Shown: piece after piece, positions 10,051 to 20,961 of the stretch
Layout: each line of letters opens with the position of its first letter
Position numbering within the stretch: position 1 is the stretch's first letter
Source: Forficula auricularia
Lineage: Eukaryota; Arthropoda; Insecta; Dermaptera; Forficulidae
DNA length: 64,000 nucleotides
Reading direction: 5' to 3'
Assembly: GCA_024734495.1 (NCBI GenBank)
Contig: JALMQS010000718.1
Coordinates: 593,925 to 657,924, forward strand
Notes under the pieces: model-generated
Database searches by the model: none
What the model saw: the letters and a program-made list of their open reading frames with translations, nothing else
What the model was told of the DNA's origin: nothing
Translations under genes and position numbers: made by a program

Positions 10051-11190
10051 TTAATAGAGTAAAGGGTGTGTAGTTTCACAGTGAATGAAATAAAACTCAA
10101 AGAGGTTTATACAAACTCAATATATTTCGGATTACAGATGCTCGACAAAAATTAAACAAAAATTTCTCCACGTACACCTAACAATGGATTCTAGTAGAGT
10201 TTTATACGCTGATTATCATGCAATTTCCCGATTTTTTACAACACGTCAGAGTTTAGAAATATTATCGATCAAAACGTAAAAGGCCATTTTGACCTATATT
10301 CGAGTTCCATTAGATATTAAACAGCAATATTGGAAATCAAAATATTTTGATGACGTAATAGAAAAGAGCTTCCTCTTTGATTTTCAAATTACCATTTGTT
10401 TTGATCTCAATTAGAACTTGAGTTATATCTAAAAAACTAAAACTACGTGATTTTAAAGGATAATAAACATAATTGAAAAGTTTTTGTTTTAGCCGAGAGT
10501 AGCAGAGTTGTTGATTCACAAAGAAAACAAAGAGATTGTCCTCTGCTTGATGCAAATAAACATATACACATATATATCAAGATGATATATCTGTATATAT
10601 ATTATTTTAATAATAATTATTTAAATAATATATATACAGATATATCATCTTGATATATATGTGTATATGTTTATTTGCATCAAGCAGAGGACAATCTCTT
10701 GTTTCTCTTTGTGATAATAAACATAGATAAAAACATATGGTCTTAGTCTTTTAGCTATAACTCGAGTTCTAATTGAGGTACAAACAAGTGGTCATTTGAA
10801 AATCAAAGAGGAATGTGTTTTCTGTTATATCAAAAAATATTTTGATTTCAAATATTGCTGTTTAATATTTAATGGGACTCGAAAATAGGTCAAAATGGCC
10901 TTTTTCGTCATTTTGACCTATAGTATCTCAAAACTCTGACGTGTTGTAAAAAATTGGGAAATTGCATGATAATAAGTGTATAAAACTCTACTGGAATCCA
11001 TTGTTAGGTTTATGGGGATAAATTTTTTGTCGAACAGTGTTATTAGTCCATCATCAGGAGTTTACAGTATTGTAATCTGTAAACTCCTGATGATGGACTA
11101 ATAATCCGAAATATATTGCGTTTGTATAAACCTCTTTGAGTTTTATTTCATTCACTCTGAAACTACACACCCTTTACTTTATTAATTATT
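10051..11190. mobile_element. 1.1-kb PLE-type palindrome
   Basis: Arms 10051-10610 and 10620-11190 are inverted copies, from GAGTAAAGGGTGTGTAGTTTC on the left to its inverse on the right. Both contain the CCTCTGCTTGATGCAAATAAAC repeat next to the centre. The right arm has an intact hammerhead core at 11087-11111; the matching left region (10128-10160) is partly deleted. A one-arm copy is at 62885-63345, and the central repeat flanks the PLE endonuclease fragment at 47395, which ties the family to PLEs. Confidence 0.6.
11078..11130 (+). ncRNA. Hammerhead-ribozyme motif
   Basis: CTGATGA (11087-11093), GGA/TCC helix II after one extra T, and GAAA (11108-11111). An AU-rich helix III follows. Helix I (CTC before, GCG after) has a mismatch that is repaired in the sister copy at 62929-62953, where GAG follows. 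Confidence 0.45.
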
Positions 11191-11465
11191 TAGGTTTTCA
11201 TCCGTTGTGGGTAAGTTGGCTCTCCAACTTGATGTTCACTACCTACTTACCAAAACACTTTTATTTGATCATCTTGGTTCCACATTTTTGGCACTTGGAT
11301 CCTTTAGAAATTACACTCCTTAATTTTAAATGTCTGTTTATTTGTGTGTGAAATTAGGAAATTTTCCCAATGCAACCATCACTAGCAAGATCCTGTGACG
11401 TCACTTTCTTTTATTATTATCTACCTACTCTCAACCTGATATGATGCATTCTCTATTCAAAGCTT
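11191..11465. other. No recognisable feature
   Basis: Mixed-composition DNA with no repeat partner in the window. The open frame at 11136-11351 begins in the preceding palindrome and shows no domain. Confidence 0.4.
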
Positions 11466-11945
11466 ATCGGCCCCTTTGGAATTGTATCCCCGTCACGATC
11501 ACGTGATCAATTGATCGTTTGGGAACCCCCCCCCCCCGTACACCTGTCTGTGTGTTTGTCGCCACTTCAAAAGCGACGAGTGACTCCCTTAATCGTATTC
11601 AGTGGACAAATCACGACCTTATTTTTCATTTCAGGCCGCTGCCTAGGGTATTTTAATTGGGTTTCGCCTTTCAAAAGCCTCCGAGGGAGGCAGGGAGGGT
11701 GGGTTCTCTTTGGTGGATGGCCAGAGGAGGGTGTGGCACAAACGTCAATACCACAACTGCAGAGCCACGGGTGCTCCAGTCACTTCTGTTTGGGCTGCAT
11801 TAGAAAAATAGCCTGTGGAGAAATCAACCCCCCCCCCCCCTGCTCTCCTACGTCACTTAATTTCAGGCCCCCGGGCACATAAACACCTCCCGGGGGCAGT
11901 TTCCAGAATTATCCGTCTCCGTGTCATTTCCCCGGGGAAAAATTG
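11466..11945. other. G+C-rich, apparently unique island with C-runs
   Basis: Clearly richer in G+C than its surroundings, with C-runs near 11525-11537 and 11827-11840. No repeat partner occurs in the window. The 123-codon frame at 11511-11882 depends on the C-runs and has no recognisable domain, so I do not call it a gene. It may be unique host non-coding DNA. Confidence 0.4.
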
Positions 11946-12058
11946 ACAAAAATATATTCCACAAAAAAAAGGGCAGAAATCTTGCGCTAAGCTATTTAAA
12001 AATCATCATGTTAATAAATCTCTTTGAATGGGGATAGATATAGAACGAATGACGATTT

Positions 12059-12154
12059 CCCAGGTAACCACAATATCCTAAGAATATTCTAAGGATATTC
12101 TAAGGACATTTAAATCTTCTTAGAATATTCTGAGGATATTGTGTGTTACCTGGG
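12059..12154. mobile_element. 96-bp palindromic MITE
   Basis: Ends CCCAGGTAAC and GTTACCTGGG. About 35 bp of each end pair, including ACAATATCC and GGATATTGT. Non-coding and hairpin-forming; superfamily uncertain. Confidence 0.5.
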
Positions 12155-12402
12155 TTCAGATTAGGTTACCAAAGATTTTTCTGTATAAATATTCATGGGT
12201 GGCAAATATTCAAAATTTTGCACAGTTATATGTAATAGGTAATTAAAAAAGTGCTGGGAAAAACAGAGTTGAACGCTGTCGAATTTGTATAACTTTTGGC
12301 TATTTCGACACTTCGACATCAAATTTTTGATCAATGCCAAGCATGAGTTATAAATTATATCGAAACGTTCATCAGTTCTAGATAAATAATCAGAAAGTAA
12401 CA

Positions 12403-13300
12403 TTTTAAGATAGGCTTCACAAAATAAACCAAATATTTGTTTTGAGTTTTATCTCGATATATACTATTCCGGGTTTTGAGCTCATCATCAGGAGTTAACA
12501 TAGAAAAATGAAAAACTTGCATGTATCTATGTTAACTCTTGATGATGGGCTCAAATCCCGAAATTAGTGATGAGCAAAGCAAGACCAAGACCAATTCTGC
12601 TCATCACTAATTAAGATAGGCAGAGGGTGTGTTTGTAAAGTCTTCTATAGGGTGTTTAGAAAGTCCTGATCACTTTTAAGAAAAAATTATTATTATTTTG
12701 ATTTTGAGTATTAATATTAGTCATAAGCAAAGCAAGACCAAGACCAATTCTGCTCATCACTAATTAATATAGGCAGAGGGTGTGTTTGTAAAGTCTTCTA
12801 TAGGGTGTTTAGAAAGTCCTGATCACTTTTAAGAAAAAATTATTATTATTTTGATTTTGAGTATTAATATTAGTCATGAGCAAAGCAAGACCAAGACCAA
12901 TTCTGCTCATCACTAATTAATATAGGCAGAGGGTGTGTTTGTAAAGTCTTCTATAGGGTGTTTAGAAAGTCCTGATCACTTTTAAGAAAAAATTATTATT
13001 ATTTTGATTTTGAGTATTAATATTAGTCATAAGCAAAGCAAGACCAAGACCAATTCTGCTCATCACTAATTAATATAGGCAGAGGGTGTGTTTGTAAAGT
13101 CTTCTATAGGGTGTTTAGAAAGTCCTGATCACTTTTAAGAAAAAATTATTATTATTTTGATTTTGAGTATTAATATTAGTCATGAGCAAAGCAAGACCAA
13201 GACCAATTCTGCTCATCACTACCCGAAATATATAGTATATATCGAGATAAAACTCAAAACATATATTTGGTTTATTTTGTGAAACCTATCTTGAAATTTT
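12403..13300. mobile_element. PLE-type palindrome split by a tandem-repeat insertion
   Basis: The left arm (about 12403-12500: AATAAACCAAATAT, TTTATCTCGATATATA) pairs with a right arm that is in two parts, 12530-12564 and 13222-13300. The break is exactly at the insertion 12565-13221. The right arm kept TTGATGATGGG..CCCGAAA, a hammerhead-like core, before the insertion hit the GAAA box. Confidence 0.65.
12565..13221. mobile_element. hAT-like MITE amplified as a 153-bp tandem array
   Basis: A 45-bp core starting TAGTGATGAGCA and ending TGCTCATCACTA (12-bp TIRs) occurs five times, separated by four 108-bp spacers: 45 + 4 x 153 = 657 bp, the exact length. The flanks carry an 8-bp direct duplication CCCGAAAT (12557-12564, 13222-13229), as for hAT transposons. 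Copies are almost identical. The third base before each internal core AGCAAAGC alternates A and G, suggesting that a 306-bp dimer was duplicated. Confidence 0.75.
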
Positions 13301-13580
13301 ACGTACTGATTATTTTAAAATGTTTCACCTTGAATCGACACCTAACTCTTTAAAAATTAGTTCGAGATAACTTCAAAATCTCTGCGGGACTATGAAAAGT
13401 GTCCATGGCTTTTTGCAACTGTATAGAGAAATGTTACAGAAAAGCATTCAGAATTTCAAATGACTCTAAAATTACAGTAAGAAGCGTAGGTACGGATAAA
13501 TTTTAAAGTCAAAAGAGGGCAGCAAATTTAAGAAAAATTTAGTTTTAGCACCCCCGTCAGACACTAAAAAGAGAAAAATA
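13301..13580. other. No recognisable feature
   Basis: Unremarkable A+T-rich sequence with no open frame or repeat partner. Confidence 0.4.
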
Positions 13581-13960
13581 AAAATAATTTTTAAGAAAAA
13601 AATAAAACCGACTTCAAAAAAATTAAATGCTACAAATAAAATACACTAAAAGGTATAAAATAATTATTATCTTATTTAGTTACAACTAAACTACGAAATA
13701 TTAACATGAAATTAATTTTTTAAGTCGGTGCCAAACATATACCTTTTATGAATCGCACTCGACGGATATTATTTAGTACGTTTGGTGGGTACGCTCGCTT
13801 ATAGGTATAATTTGTTTGGCACCGACTTCAAAAAGTAATTTCATGTTAATATTTCGTAGTTAGTTATAACTAAATAAGATAATAATTATTTTATACCTTT
13901 TAGTTTTATTTTATTTGTTGCATTTAATTTTTTTGAAGTCGGTTTTATTTATTTTTTTAT
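13581..13960. repeat. Palindromic AACCGACTTC-family repeat
   Basis: Arms 13605-13735 and 13815-13945 are inverted copies containing AAAACCGACTTC, ACACTAAAAGGTATAAAAT and AAGTCGGTGCCAAAC. The asymmetric centre (about 13740-13815) is shared with 5290-5365 and 59600-59660. Confidence 0.65.
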
Positions 13961-14524
13961 TTTTCTTATTTTATTTTTACAATATTTACCTTCTTCTTTT
14001 TTGTGAGTACCGCGACGAAAATTCTCGAGTAGGTACCGGAGCACTCCCGGAGTCAGCACCACTGATATTACTAACTAAATCTTCTCGATTATCATTATTA
14101 TTTATTTATTTATTTATTTTTTGATTAAAATGCATCTTTCTTTGGAATAATATTGATAAAAGCGTAATTTCCAGAAGGTTTCCCTCCTCCACTCCCGTGC
14201 GCAAATTCCCTCTTTCATTCCAGGTTGCTTACCCTACAGACGGTACACAAAACGCTCAGTAGAGTGTACTAATTAAAATTTAATTGGAATCTTATTTGCG
14301 TTACAATTCAACAAACTGAAAATGAAACAGGCTTCTTTCTGTCCGTCCTATACTGGAAATGTTTGCGTTTCTATAACGAAATACTAAATGTACAAAAGAG
14401 GTTAATTCATCACGTGGTCATTGTTCCTTTGATACTTTGGGCAATTTCTATTCTAATAAGATTATGTATTAAGACAAATAATAACATACAGTTACAGGCC
14501 AGTCATTGTAGAATTTACTCTATA
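13961..14524. other. No recognisable feature
   Basis: A+T-rich DNA with an (ATTT)n run near 14097-14120. No gene or repeat was assigned. Confidence 0.4.
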
Positions 14525-14798
14525 TCTACTCTAATTAAACGAGCAAAAATTGTATATTTATATATTTATTTATTTATATATTTGTATCTTGGTTCTATTT
14601 TGAAAACGGCCCTACCGATTTTGATGAAACAAAATCTATTAACAAGTTTTGAGGATGAAAAAACGATCTGGCTAGGTCTGGACCTCATCAAAATTCATCT
14701 TAATTGATTTTTTCTTAATTAAAGTAATTATTGATAGTGTAAGGGCTGGCAGCCTTACAATAGATGAAAATCTCAATAAAAAAATTGATTCGGCGGAT

Positions 14799-14870
14799 GT
14801 CGTATTAGAACCTGAGACCTCTTGCATCTGAGTCAGAGACTCTACCATTGGACTAAAGAACTATTTTAAA
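14799..14870 (-). other. tRNA-like segment
   Basis: The minus strand has a passable A box (TTAGTCCAATGGTAGAG) and a weak B box (GGTTCTAATAC) at tRNA spacing. The D stem does not pair well and no clean anticodon stem forms. Probably a tRNA pseudogene inside the Helitron-like element. Confidence 0.35.
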
Positions 14871-15414
14871 AACCCTTGCTTTTTACATTTACTAAAATGA
14901 CTATTTTTGAATTAGACTTTATTATAAGTGTGGAAATAATTGAATATTTTATTATATATAGCTATTTATTTAATAAATATAATTTATTAGATAATTGCGG
15001 CGCGGCAAATTTGAAATATGTATAATTGAATTAAGCTAAAAGAAAGACAACAATTAATTTTAAATCCAGTAACATTAAATATATTAATAATTATTCCTTT
15101 GCCCCCCCTCCCACTCTTCTAATTAAAATTAAATATTCAATTTTCTTTTCTCCGGGCAATTATCCTTGCAATTGTCTTCCTAAAAAAATACTTGGTTGGT
15201 GAAAGTTATCGCTTCTGTCGCACGTTCCGAGACGCACACATTTTTTTTAATTTTATGTTTTTATTTCAGATCCTATACGATTATTTTTTTATTATTATTT
15301 TCTTATGTATTTTTTATAATGTTTATCAATATGAACGAATGTGGGCAAATTGGTGTACAAGTAAACAAATATACACATAATATGTGGACCATTAGAAAGA
15401 TAGAAATGCAAAAA

Positions 15415-15562
15415 CTGGGTCGGGGGTGGGGATGTATGTGGGGAGTGCAGGAGGTGGGGTGCAGTTGTGGGGGTCCGGGGGTGGGAGGGTTGGTGGGTGG
15501 GGTGGAGTGGGGGTGCAGTGTTGGGGGCGAGGTGTATGGTTTCGGGAGGGGGTGGGGGGTCA
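15415..15562 (+). other. G-rich tract with quadruplex potential
   Basis: More than a dozen runs of three or more G lie on one strand within 150 bp, which allows many G-quadruplex folds. A shorter tract (25065-25125) sits in the corresponding place of the sister element. Confidence 0.6.
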
Positions 15563-15930
15563 GGGGTTACCGAGCATCGCTCGGTGCCTCCAGGTACTTA
15601 TATATTAATCTTCAAATAGCGTTTTGGTTTCTCGAATTTAACTCTAAATGGTTTATTAATTATCATTTCTGCCCATAATTTGTATTAATTTGAAAGTTTA
15701 TAATTGGAAAATTTATGTGTACCTTTTTTATTTATCAGCCAACGTTTCGTCAACTTTGCCGACTTCTTCAGGGCTTCTATAATTATAAGAACAATATTAA
15801 TAATATCAATTTACAAGAGAACATTGTAATCTCAGAACAAACATGTATCAAAAAATTTTTTGCCCACCAAATAGTCATGTCACATATTCGTTTAAATTTT
15901 CTTTTTATCTTCGTTAATAATGTTCTTATA

Positions 15931-16406
15931 TTAGTTGAATAAAAGATTTCACTGTCGATGGTAACAGAATTGTTTTTATTTTAGGTTAAAAATAAAATAA
16001 AATGAGAGAGTCTTCTGTTTTTTAAATAAAATAATTTTTTTAATTATTTCTAGAGACTATAGTTTCGAAGATATTGCCTTCATCATCAGTCTATCACAAA
16101 TATTTCAAATTAGTTACAAATTAAAATTTATACATAGAAAATTTTGAAAAATATATAATGTCTTTTTCTTCATGTTTCCTCTTCCTTCCTATTCAAATCT
16201 CCCAAGAGGAAACATGAAGAAAAAGACATTATATATTTTTCAAAATTTTCTATGTATAAATCTTAATTTGTAACTAATTTGAAATATTTGTGATAGACTG
16301 ATGATGAAGGCAATGCCTTCGAAACTATAGTCTCTAGAAATAATTAAAAAAATTATTTTATTTAAAAAACAGAAGACTCTCTCATTTTATTTTATTTTTA
16401 ACCTAA
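15931..16406. mobile_element. Small Penelope-like derivative nested in another
   Basis: Flanked by a 12-bp duplication AATGTTCTTATA (15919-15930 and 16407-16418). Arms about 15975-16180 and 16215-16406 pair almost perfectly. A tail of about 45 nt lies on the left, so it is inserted in the opposite orientation to the 3090 element. Both arms have hammerhead cores (16063-16089 minus, 16298-16324 plus). Confidence 0.75.
16290..16340 (+). ncRNA. Hammerhead-ribozyme motif with strong helix II
   Basis: CTGATGA (16298-16304), then GAAGGC-AAT-GCCTTC, then GAAA (16321-16324). AC-TATA-GT gives a small helix III, C is the base before cleavage, and TCTA pairs with TAGA before the core. All parts of a minimal type-I hammerhead are present. 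Confidence 0.65.
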
Positions 16407-16470
16407 AATGTTCTTATAATTGTAGAGGCTCTGAAGAAGTCGGAAAAGTCGAGAAAACTTTGGCTGATGA

Positions 16471-16850
16471 TGCCCTCGAACACCTAAGCCTTGAAGGGAA
16501 AAAATTGAGCGATGTATCAACGAAATTCACCCACATTTATGCAATGCCGAAAAGCTTGTCTACAAATAGTCAACCTTTCTCTGGTCAAGAAGGGTTGCAA
16601 AAGGAAAATTAAATGTTGTCCTAACAACATCATTGAAGAATATTAGAAAAAGCAATGGGCCTAAATGTGATCGTTGATGTGATAATGACACATCGATATC
16701 TATAAACGTCTTCTCTTAATGACAATGAAGAGAATTGATTAATTCCCACCAGCAGTATAATCATCAAGAAATTTAACGCTCAAAATGTTGACAATACAAT
16801 GATAAGTTGTTTTTTGTTATAATAATTAAATAAATGATATTTGATTCTTT
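16471..16850. other. Unassigned sequence
   Basis: Follows the PLE arm directly. Several short frames exist, none with a recognisable domain. It could be internal sequence of the outer PLE. Confidence 0.3.
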
Positions 16851-17115
16851 AATAAGACTGTAGAGGAGGGTGGGGGAGGGTGTATTTTTGAGGGTGCGGG
16901 TTCTCTCTGTGCGGTCCATCCAAGCGTGATCCGCAGCATCAGCATCCGACTAATGATCCTAATCACTAATGTACACTGCTAGGGAGCTAGTTAGCGTTGC
17001 CAGGCAACCCGACAACTTACCCCCATCCGCCCTCCGGCTTTCAAGTACATTCACCCCCAAAAATATCCACCCTCCCCCGCCCGCATTCTGAATATGAAAG
17101 AGAATGAAGAAATAA
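16851..17115. other. G+C-richer unique island
   Basis: Has G-rich (16863-16905) and C-rich (17020-17085) borders around a balanced middle with CCATCCAAGCGTGATCC. No repeat partner in the window and no coding frame. Possibly conserved non-coding host DNA. Confidence 0.35.
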
Positions 17116-17395
17116 GTGACCCCTCTGTTCTGGACTGCATCAGCTTATAATATGCCAGAATCAGCCACCCTTTGAACGAAAAATACATTAGGATTCAAAT
17201 TCAAAGCCTGGGCTGCTTGTGGACCACCCAGCATCCTTTTCTCCCTTTAATCTGACAAGGGAATATTTGGAAATTAATTAGAGATTTTTTTTTATTTTAG
17301 CTTTATCATTCGCAGTTATATCTCTTTCTCTAAAAAAAAAAGAATTTGTTTTTAACCAATTTCAAAAATCCGATATATCTTAAATATCTACTATA

Positions 17396-18726
17396 GTCCA
17401 GGCAAATTACGATTTTGCCCGGTAAAGATTGTAATACTGGAATACTTTTATTGCTACTCCAATATTACTACCCTAAGTTTTCTCCTAAATCTGTGTATTG
17501 GAAATTTTTCTGCGCGGCTCAAAATGAGAAAATTTCAGAGTTGTTTCAGTTTTTCTTGAATAACTCTAAAATAGCTTATCAATTTTAGTTAAATTAAATC
17601 TCTTTTAATTACGCGTAAAGTGATAACAATTTCATCTATTTAGGTTAAGTAGAACCGGTACTAGCGCCTTTCAAAAAACAGCCCCCGGGATAACTTTTGA
17701 ATATCCATAAAACTCGTTCTTTTTTCGATTTTTTCCCATTTTGACCATGAAGGAGCACGTTTTCGACAAAGACCACTCTACACATTTTTAAACTAGATTA
17801 AATTTTCTACAATTTAAACAAAGTTTCATCTTAATTGGCTAATAGTAACCCGTGCCGAAATGAGTTTGAAGTTTTTTGCAAAAAATTGCAGTTTTTCCTT
17901 CATAAAATGAAAACCATTCATCCTAGAAACTTGATTTTTATCTCATTCTCTAGGAAATTTTGTTGACTTGAACGTTTATTTAGACCACTTTGTTTGATAA
18001 AACTCATATATTTACATGACTCTTTTGAGGATTCGGATCATATCCTGTCATGGAAAATCCTGCATATCTATAAATATAAGAGTTTTATCAAAGGAGTAGT
18101 CCACAAAAACGTTCAAGTCAATAAAATTTACTAGAGAATGAGACAAAAATCAAGTTTCTAGGTTGAGTGGTTTTCATTTTATGAAGCAAAAACTGCGATT
18201 TTTTGCAAAAAATTTCAAACTCATTACGACACGGGTTATCATTATCCAATTAATATGAAACTTTGTTTAAATTGTATCAAATTTAATCTAGTTTAAAAAT
18301 GTATAGAATGGTCTTTGTCGAAAACGTGCTCCTTCATGGTCAACATGGGGGAAAATCGAAAAAAGTGCGAGTTTTAGGGATATTCAAAAGTGATCCCGAG
18401 GGCTGTTATTTGACAGGCGCTAGTACATGTTCTACTTAACCTAAATAGATGAAAGTGTTATCATTTTACGCGTAAATTAGAGAGCTTTAATTTATCTTAT
18501 AGATATATTTTTGATTTGATAAGCCGTTTTAGAGTTATTCAAGAAAAACTGAAAAAACTCCGAAATTTTCCATTTTGAGGCGCGTAGAAAAATTTCCACA
18601 ACACTGATTTGGTGGAAAACTTAGGCGTAGTAATATGGAAGTACCAATAAAGGTATTCCAACAATAAAATATTTACCGGGAATTATTTCTCGTTTACGCA
18701 AGTTTTTTCACCTAATTTGCCTGGAC
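17396..18726. mobile_element. 1.33-kb foldback element, copy 1
   Basis: Starts GTCCAGGCAAAT and ends ATTTGCCTGGAC, with TA on both sides. The arms (about 17396-18025 and 18085-18726) pair along their length with modest divergence around a centre near 18050. Matching landmarks are CATGAAGGAGCACGTTTTCG and its inverse. No ORF. A second copy is at 51237-52552. Confidence 0.75.
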
Positions 18727-18836
18727 TATTAATAAATGAGGATTTTATATATTTACAATAAATGTGTATACATTTCTTATGTTAATTCTACATATTTAGA
18801 AAATTATTTTATTATTTTTTTAAAAAGTAAAAATGA

Positions 18837-18910
18837 ATTGAGCACCCGAAGGGATTCAAACCCGTGTCTCTCTCTTTTAGCCGAAGAGTGCCTTGACCAC
18901 GCGGCTCAAT
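18837..18910 (-). pseudogene. tRNA-Ser(GCU)-like pseudogene
   Basis: The minus strand has ATTGAGC/GCTCAAT as an acceptor stem, a D-arm with TGGTCAAGGC, an anticodon stem CTCTT/AAGAG with loop CGGCTAA (GCT), and B box GGTTTGAATCC. The universal U33 is replaced by G, the serine long variable arm is missing and the T stem is imperfect, so it is unlikely to be a working tRNA. Confidence 0.5.
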
Positions 18911-19929
18911 TACTTTAAAAACAAATTAAATCTAATTGATAAAATTAATTCTCTTAAAAAATTCAACGATACTAAGGTTCGCCCACCTTTAAAAGGGTCA
19001 ACAAAGGAACCTCCGTGTATATTAATATTATTTTTAATTTCAATATTAAATTCAAAACTTTGTCCAGGTCGACCTTTTTTTACTGAATTTAAAATAAAAT
19101 GTAATATTAATAAATCATTTGCCTGGAGGTTTGAATTGAAAATGTATTCCAGTCCCGTTTATTTTAGTTAGACAGATGTAGATTATAAATTGTAGACCAT
19201 GGCAGAGTGGTCCGACCTGGATCATTTCCATTCCATGTGAAACTAGGGACAAGTCTCCTGGGACGAATCACGTTACTTACTTCAGACTAAAACGAAGTTT
19301 CTCGTTTTTCCCCCACTTGCAAATTTACAATTATTCATTGAATGGAATATATAGTAGTAGTAATGTTAAACTTGCCGCAAAATATCAGCATTCAGTCAAC
19401 GCAACGCGGGTACCTACGTATGCTGTGTATAAATTTAAAATTTAAATCAAATTCAATATTTAAGAGTTTACATTCTCGGGCAGGGAGTTTTGATTTTCAA
19501 ATGGAAATAAGGCACGTGTATTTGTTTGTGTGAATTGGAAATTAAATGAGCGGAGAAAGTTTAGCTCCAATCAATCAATGTATACCTACTCCCCCCCCCC
19601 CCCAATTTAAAAACCTACACTGAAAAAACAATTTCTTTATAGTAAATATATTGATAGAGTTGAGCATTTTTAATTAGCTTTTATTTATTATAAAGATATT
19701 TTATTAATAATCAAGATATATCGATATCATTCCAAATATGAACAAATATATTACATACTTGAGGGATAATCAGTAGAGATTGTGGTGTTGGTGCAAGGTG
19801 AAACATCTTTAATAAAGATAAGAGTAAATAAATATTTTATTTAATATGGATTTACTATGAGTTAAGGATACTGGGTCACTTATTTCACATTAAAATTAAA
19901 AAATTAAAAGATATAAAAAATTTTTTCTT

Positions 19930-19985
19930 TTTCAATATATATATTTCGGGCTATCAACCCATCTTCAGGAAATACAGAAAGTAAC
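19930..19985 (-). ncRNA. Hammerhead-ribozyme motif, minus strand
   Basis: CUGAAGA (complement of 19962-19968), GGG/CCC helix II, GAAA (19944-19947), AU-only helix III, U before the cleavage position, and helix I TTTC/GAAA. The copy at 453 has TCTC/GAGA in the same place, so the C-G to U-A change in helix I occurs on both strands of the helix. Confidence 0.6.
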
Positions 19986-20189
19986 TAATTTAACTTATTG
20001 AATAACAGGCTATATATGTGTTTATTGAACAGAGAGACAGAATTTATAAAATTATTTTAAAAGGACGCTTTCTCTTAAGCTATTATTAAGAAAGAATATC
20101 AGGTTGACCTTTATTTACATAGGATTGTTTGGGTGAAAGGCAAGTTTGTAAGGTCGTTGACTTATGTCTCTGGGTTGGGGATGATTTTT

Positions 20190-20469
20190 TCATTTGGATA
20201 TTAAAAGATCAACTATTATATTTGGTTTTACATCTAGTTGATTGTTGATAACATTTTCATCATTCGACAAGGCATATTTTATTTCCGTGGATTCAAGAAG
20301 GTCCAATCTTAATTCTTTTCTTTCGAAATAAATAGGGGAGGGGTTAGAAGGTGAAGGTACATGGTCTAAAGCATATAGATGATTAGCAAATGCGGAAGTG
20401 GAATCTGGATTTATGGGCTGGTTTCTTATTAATTGTCTGTGGGAAGCTAAATGTTCTTTATGCCGTTTT
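20190..20469 (-). CDS. PLE endonuclease C-terminal fragment
   Basis: An uninterrupted minus-strand frame ends at a TGA at 20190-20192. It reads RHKEHLASHRQL, later FANHLYALDHV and LRLDLLESTEIK. In GIY-YIG endonucleases of PLEs the Arg/His segment and a downstream Glu contribute to the active site; ESTEIK probably holds that Glu. RT and the start of the endonuclease are missing, so this is a relic of 5' truncation. Confidence 0.7.
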
Positions 20470-20961
20470 TTATATATTGAAAAAGAAAAAAATTTTATAC
20501 CTTTTAATTTTAATGTGAAATAAGTGACCCAGTATCCTTAACTCATAGTAAATCCATATTAAATAAAATATTTATTTACTCTTATCTTTACTTGAGGGAT
20601 GTATTTTATTCCAGTAGATATCTCTTAATATCAAATGAATGTCTTGTTTACATCTAGTAAAACCTCTTAGTATATCTAAACGAATGGTTTTTTATCATAA
20701 AACGACTTAGATTTTTTGAAAATTGTAATATCTTAATAATTAAGATATTAAAAAAAAATTTTGTTTATATTTTTTTTTTTTTTTTAAATTTAAAACCCAC
20801 TATAAGATTATAAGAAATATTAATATATATTAAATTTAGATTACCAGAGTAAATTAAATTAATTTTTTTTTATTAATTCAACCAAATAAATAATTAAATT
20901 AAATATTTATATAATTGAGGATGGATGGAGAGAAGGGGAATAGAGAATGAATGGGAGGATG

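Larger units (their letters stand above)
14525..15601 (+). mobile_element. Non-autonomous Helitron-like element with a G-rich 3' tract
   Basis: The 5' end TCTACTCTAATTAAACGAGC, followed by ATTTGTATCTTGGTTCTATTTTGAAAACGG, is shared with the copy at 24503. The 3' end has the CCGAGC-ATC-GCTCGG hairpin (15570-15584) and GTGCCTCCAGGTACTT, also shared. Immediately before the hairpin is a 150-bp G-rich tract (15415-15562) with many GGG/GGGG runs on the plus strand. No Rep-helicase is present. The open frames at 15196-15678 and 15426-15608 run through the G-rich tract and look non-coding. Confidence 0.6.
15690..16470. mobile_element. PLE-type palindrome, host of a nested PLE
   Basis: The left arm (about 15700-15790) carries a minus-strand hammerhead at 15745-15771 (CUGAAGA, GUC/GAC, GAAAC; helix I AGCC/GGCU). 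The right part (16407-16466) carries CTGAAGA at 16431-16437 and GAAA at 16453-16456, with a weaker helix II. The two are separated by the insertion 15931-16406. Confidence 0.55.
19810..20595 (-). mobile_element. 5'-truncated Penelope-like element with inverted terminal repeats
   Basis: Arms 19812-19920 and 20490-20593 are inverted copies (for example GATACTGGGTCACTTATTTC). Between them, on the minus strand, are the last 92 codons of a PLE ORF and a hammerhead motif (19944-19968), in the order ORF, ribozyme, terminal repeat. It belongs to the same subfamily as the PLE end at positions 1-500. Confidence 0.7.

Noticed and set aside
11511..11882. 123-codon open frame in a G+C-rich island
   Set aside because: Depends on two homopolymer C-runs (poly-Pro) and shows no recognisable domain or splice context.
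12565..13221. Repeated 45-bp palindrome with 108-bp spacers, considered as CRISPR-like
   Set aside because: Spacers are identical, and TIRs plus an 8-bp duplication identify a hAT-type MITE array.
14799..14870. Functional tRNA gene
   Set aside because: A/B boxes are only approximate, stems do not close and it sits inside a mobile element; kept only as tRNA-like.
15196..15678. 160-codon open frame rich in Gly/Trp/Val
   Set aside because: Its second half translates the G-rich tract of a Helitron-like element; no domain, and other frames are equally open there.
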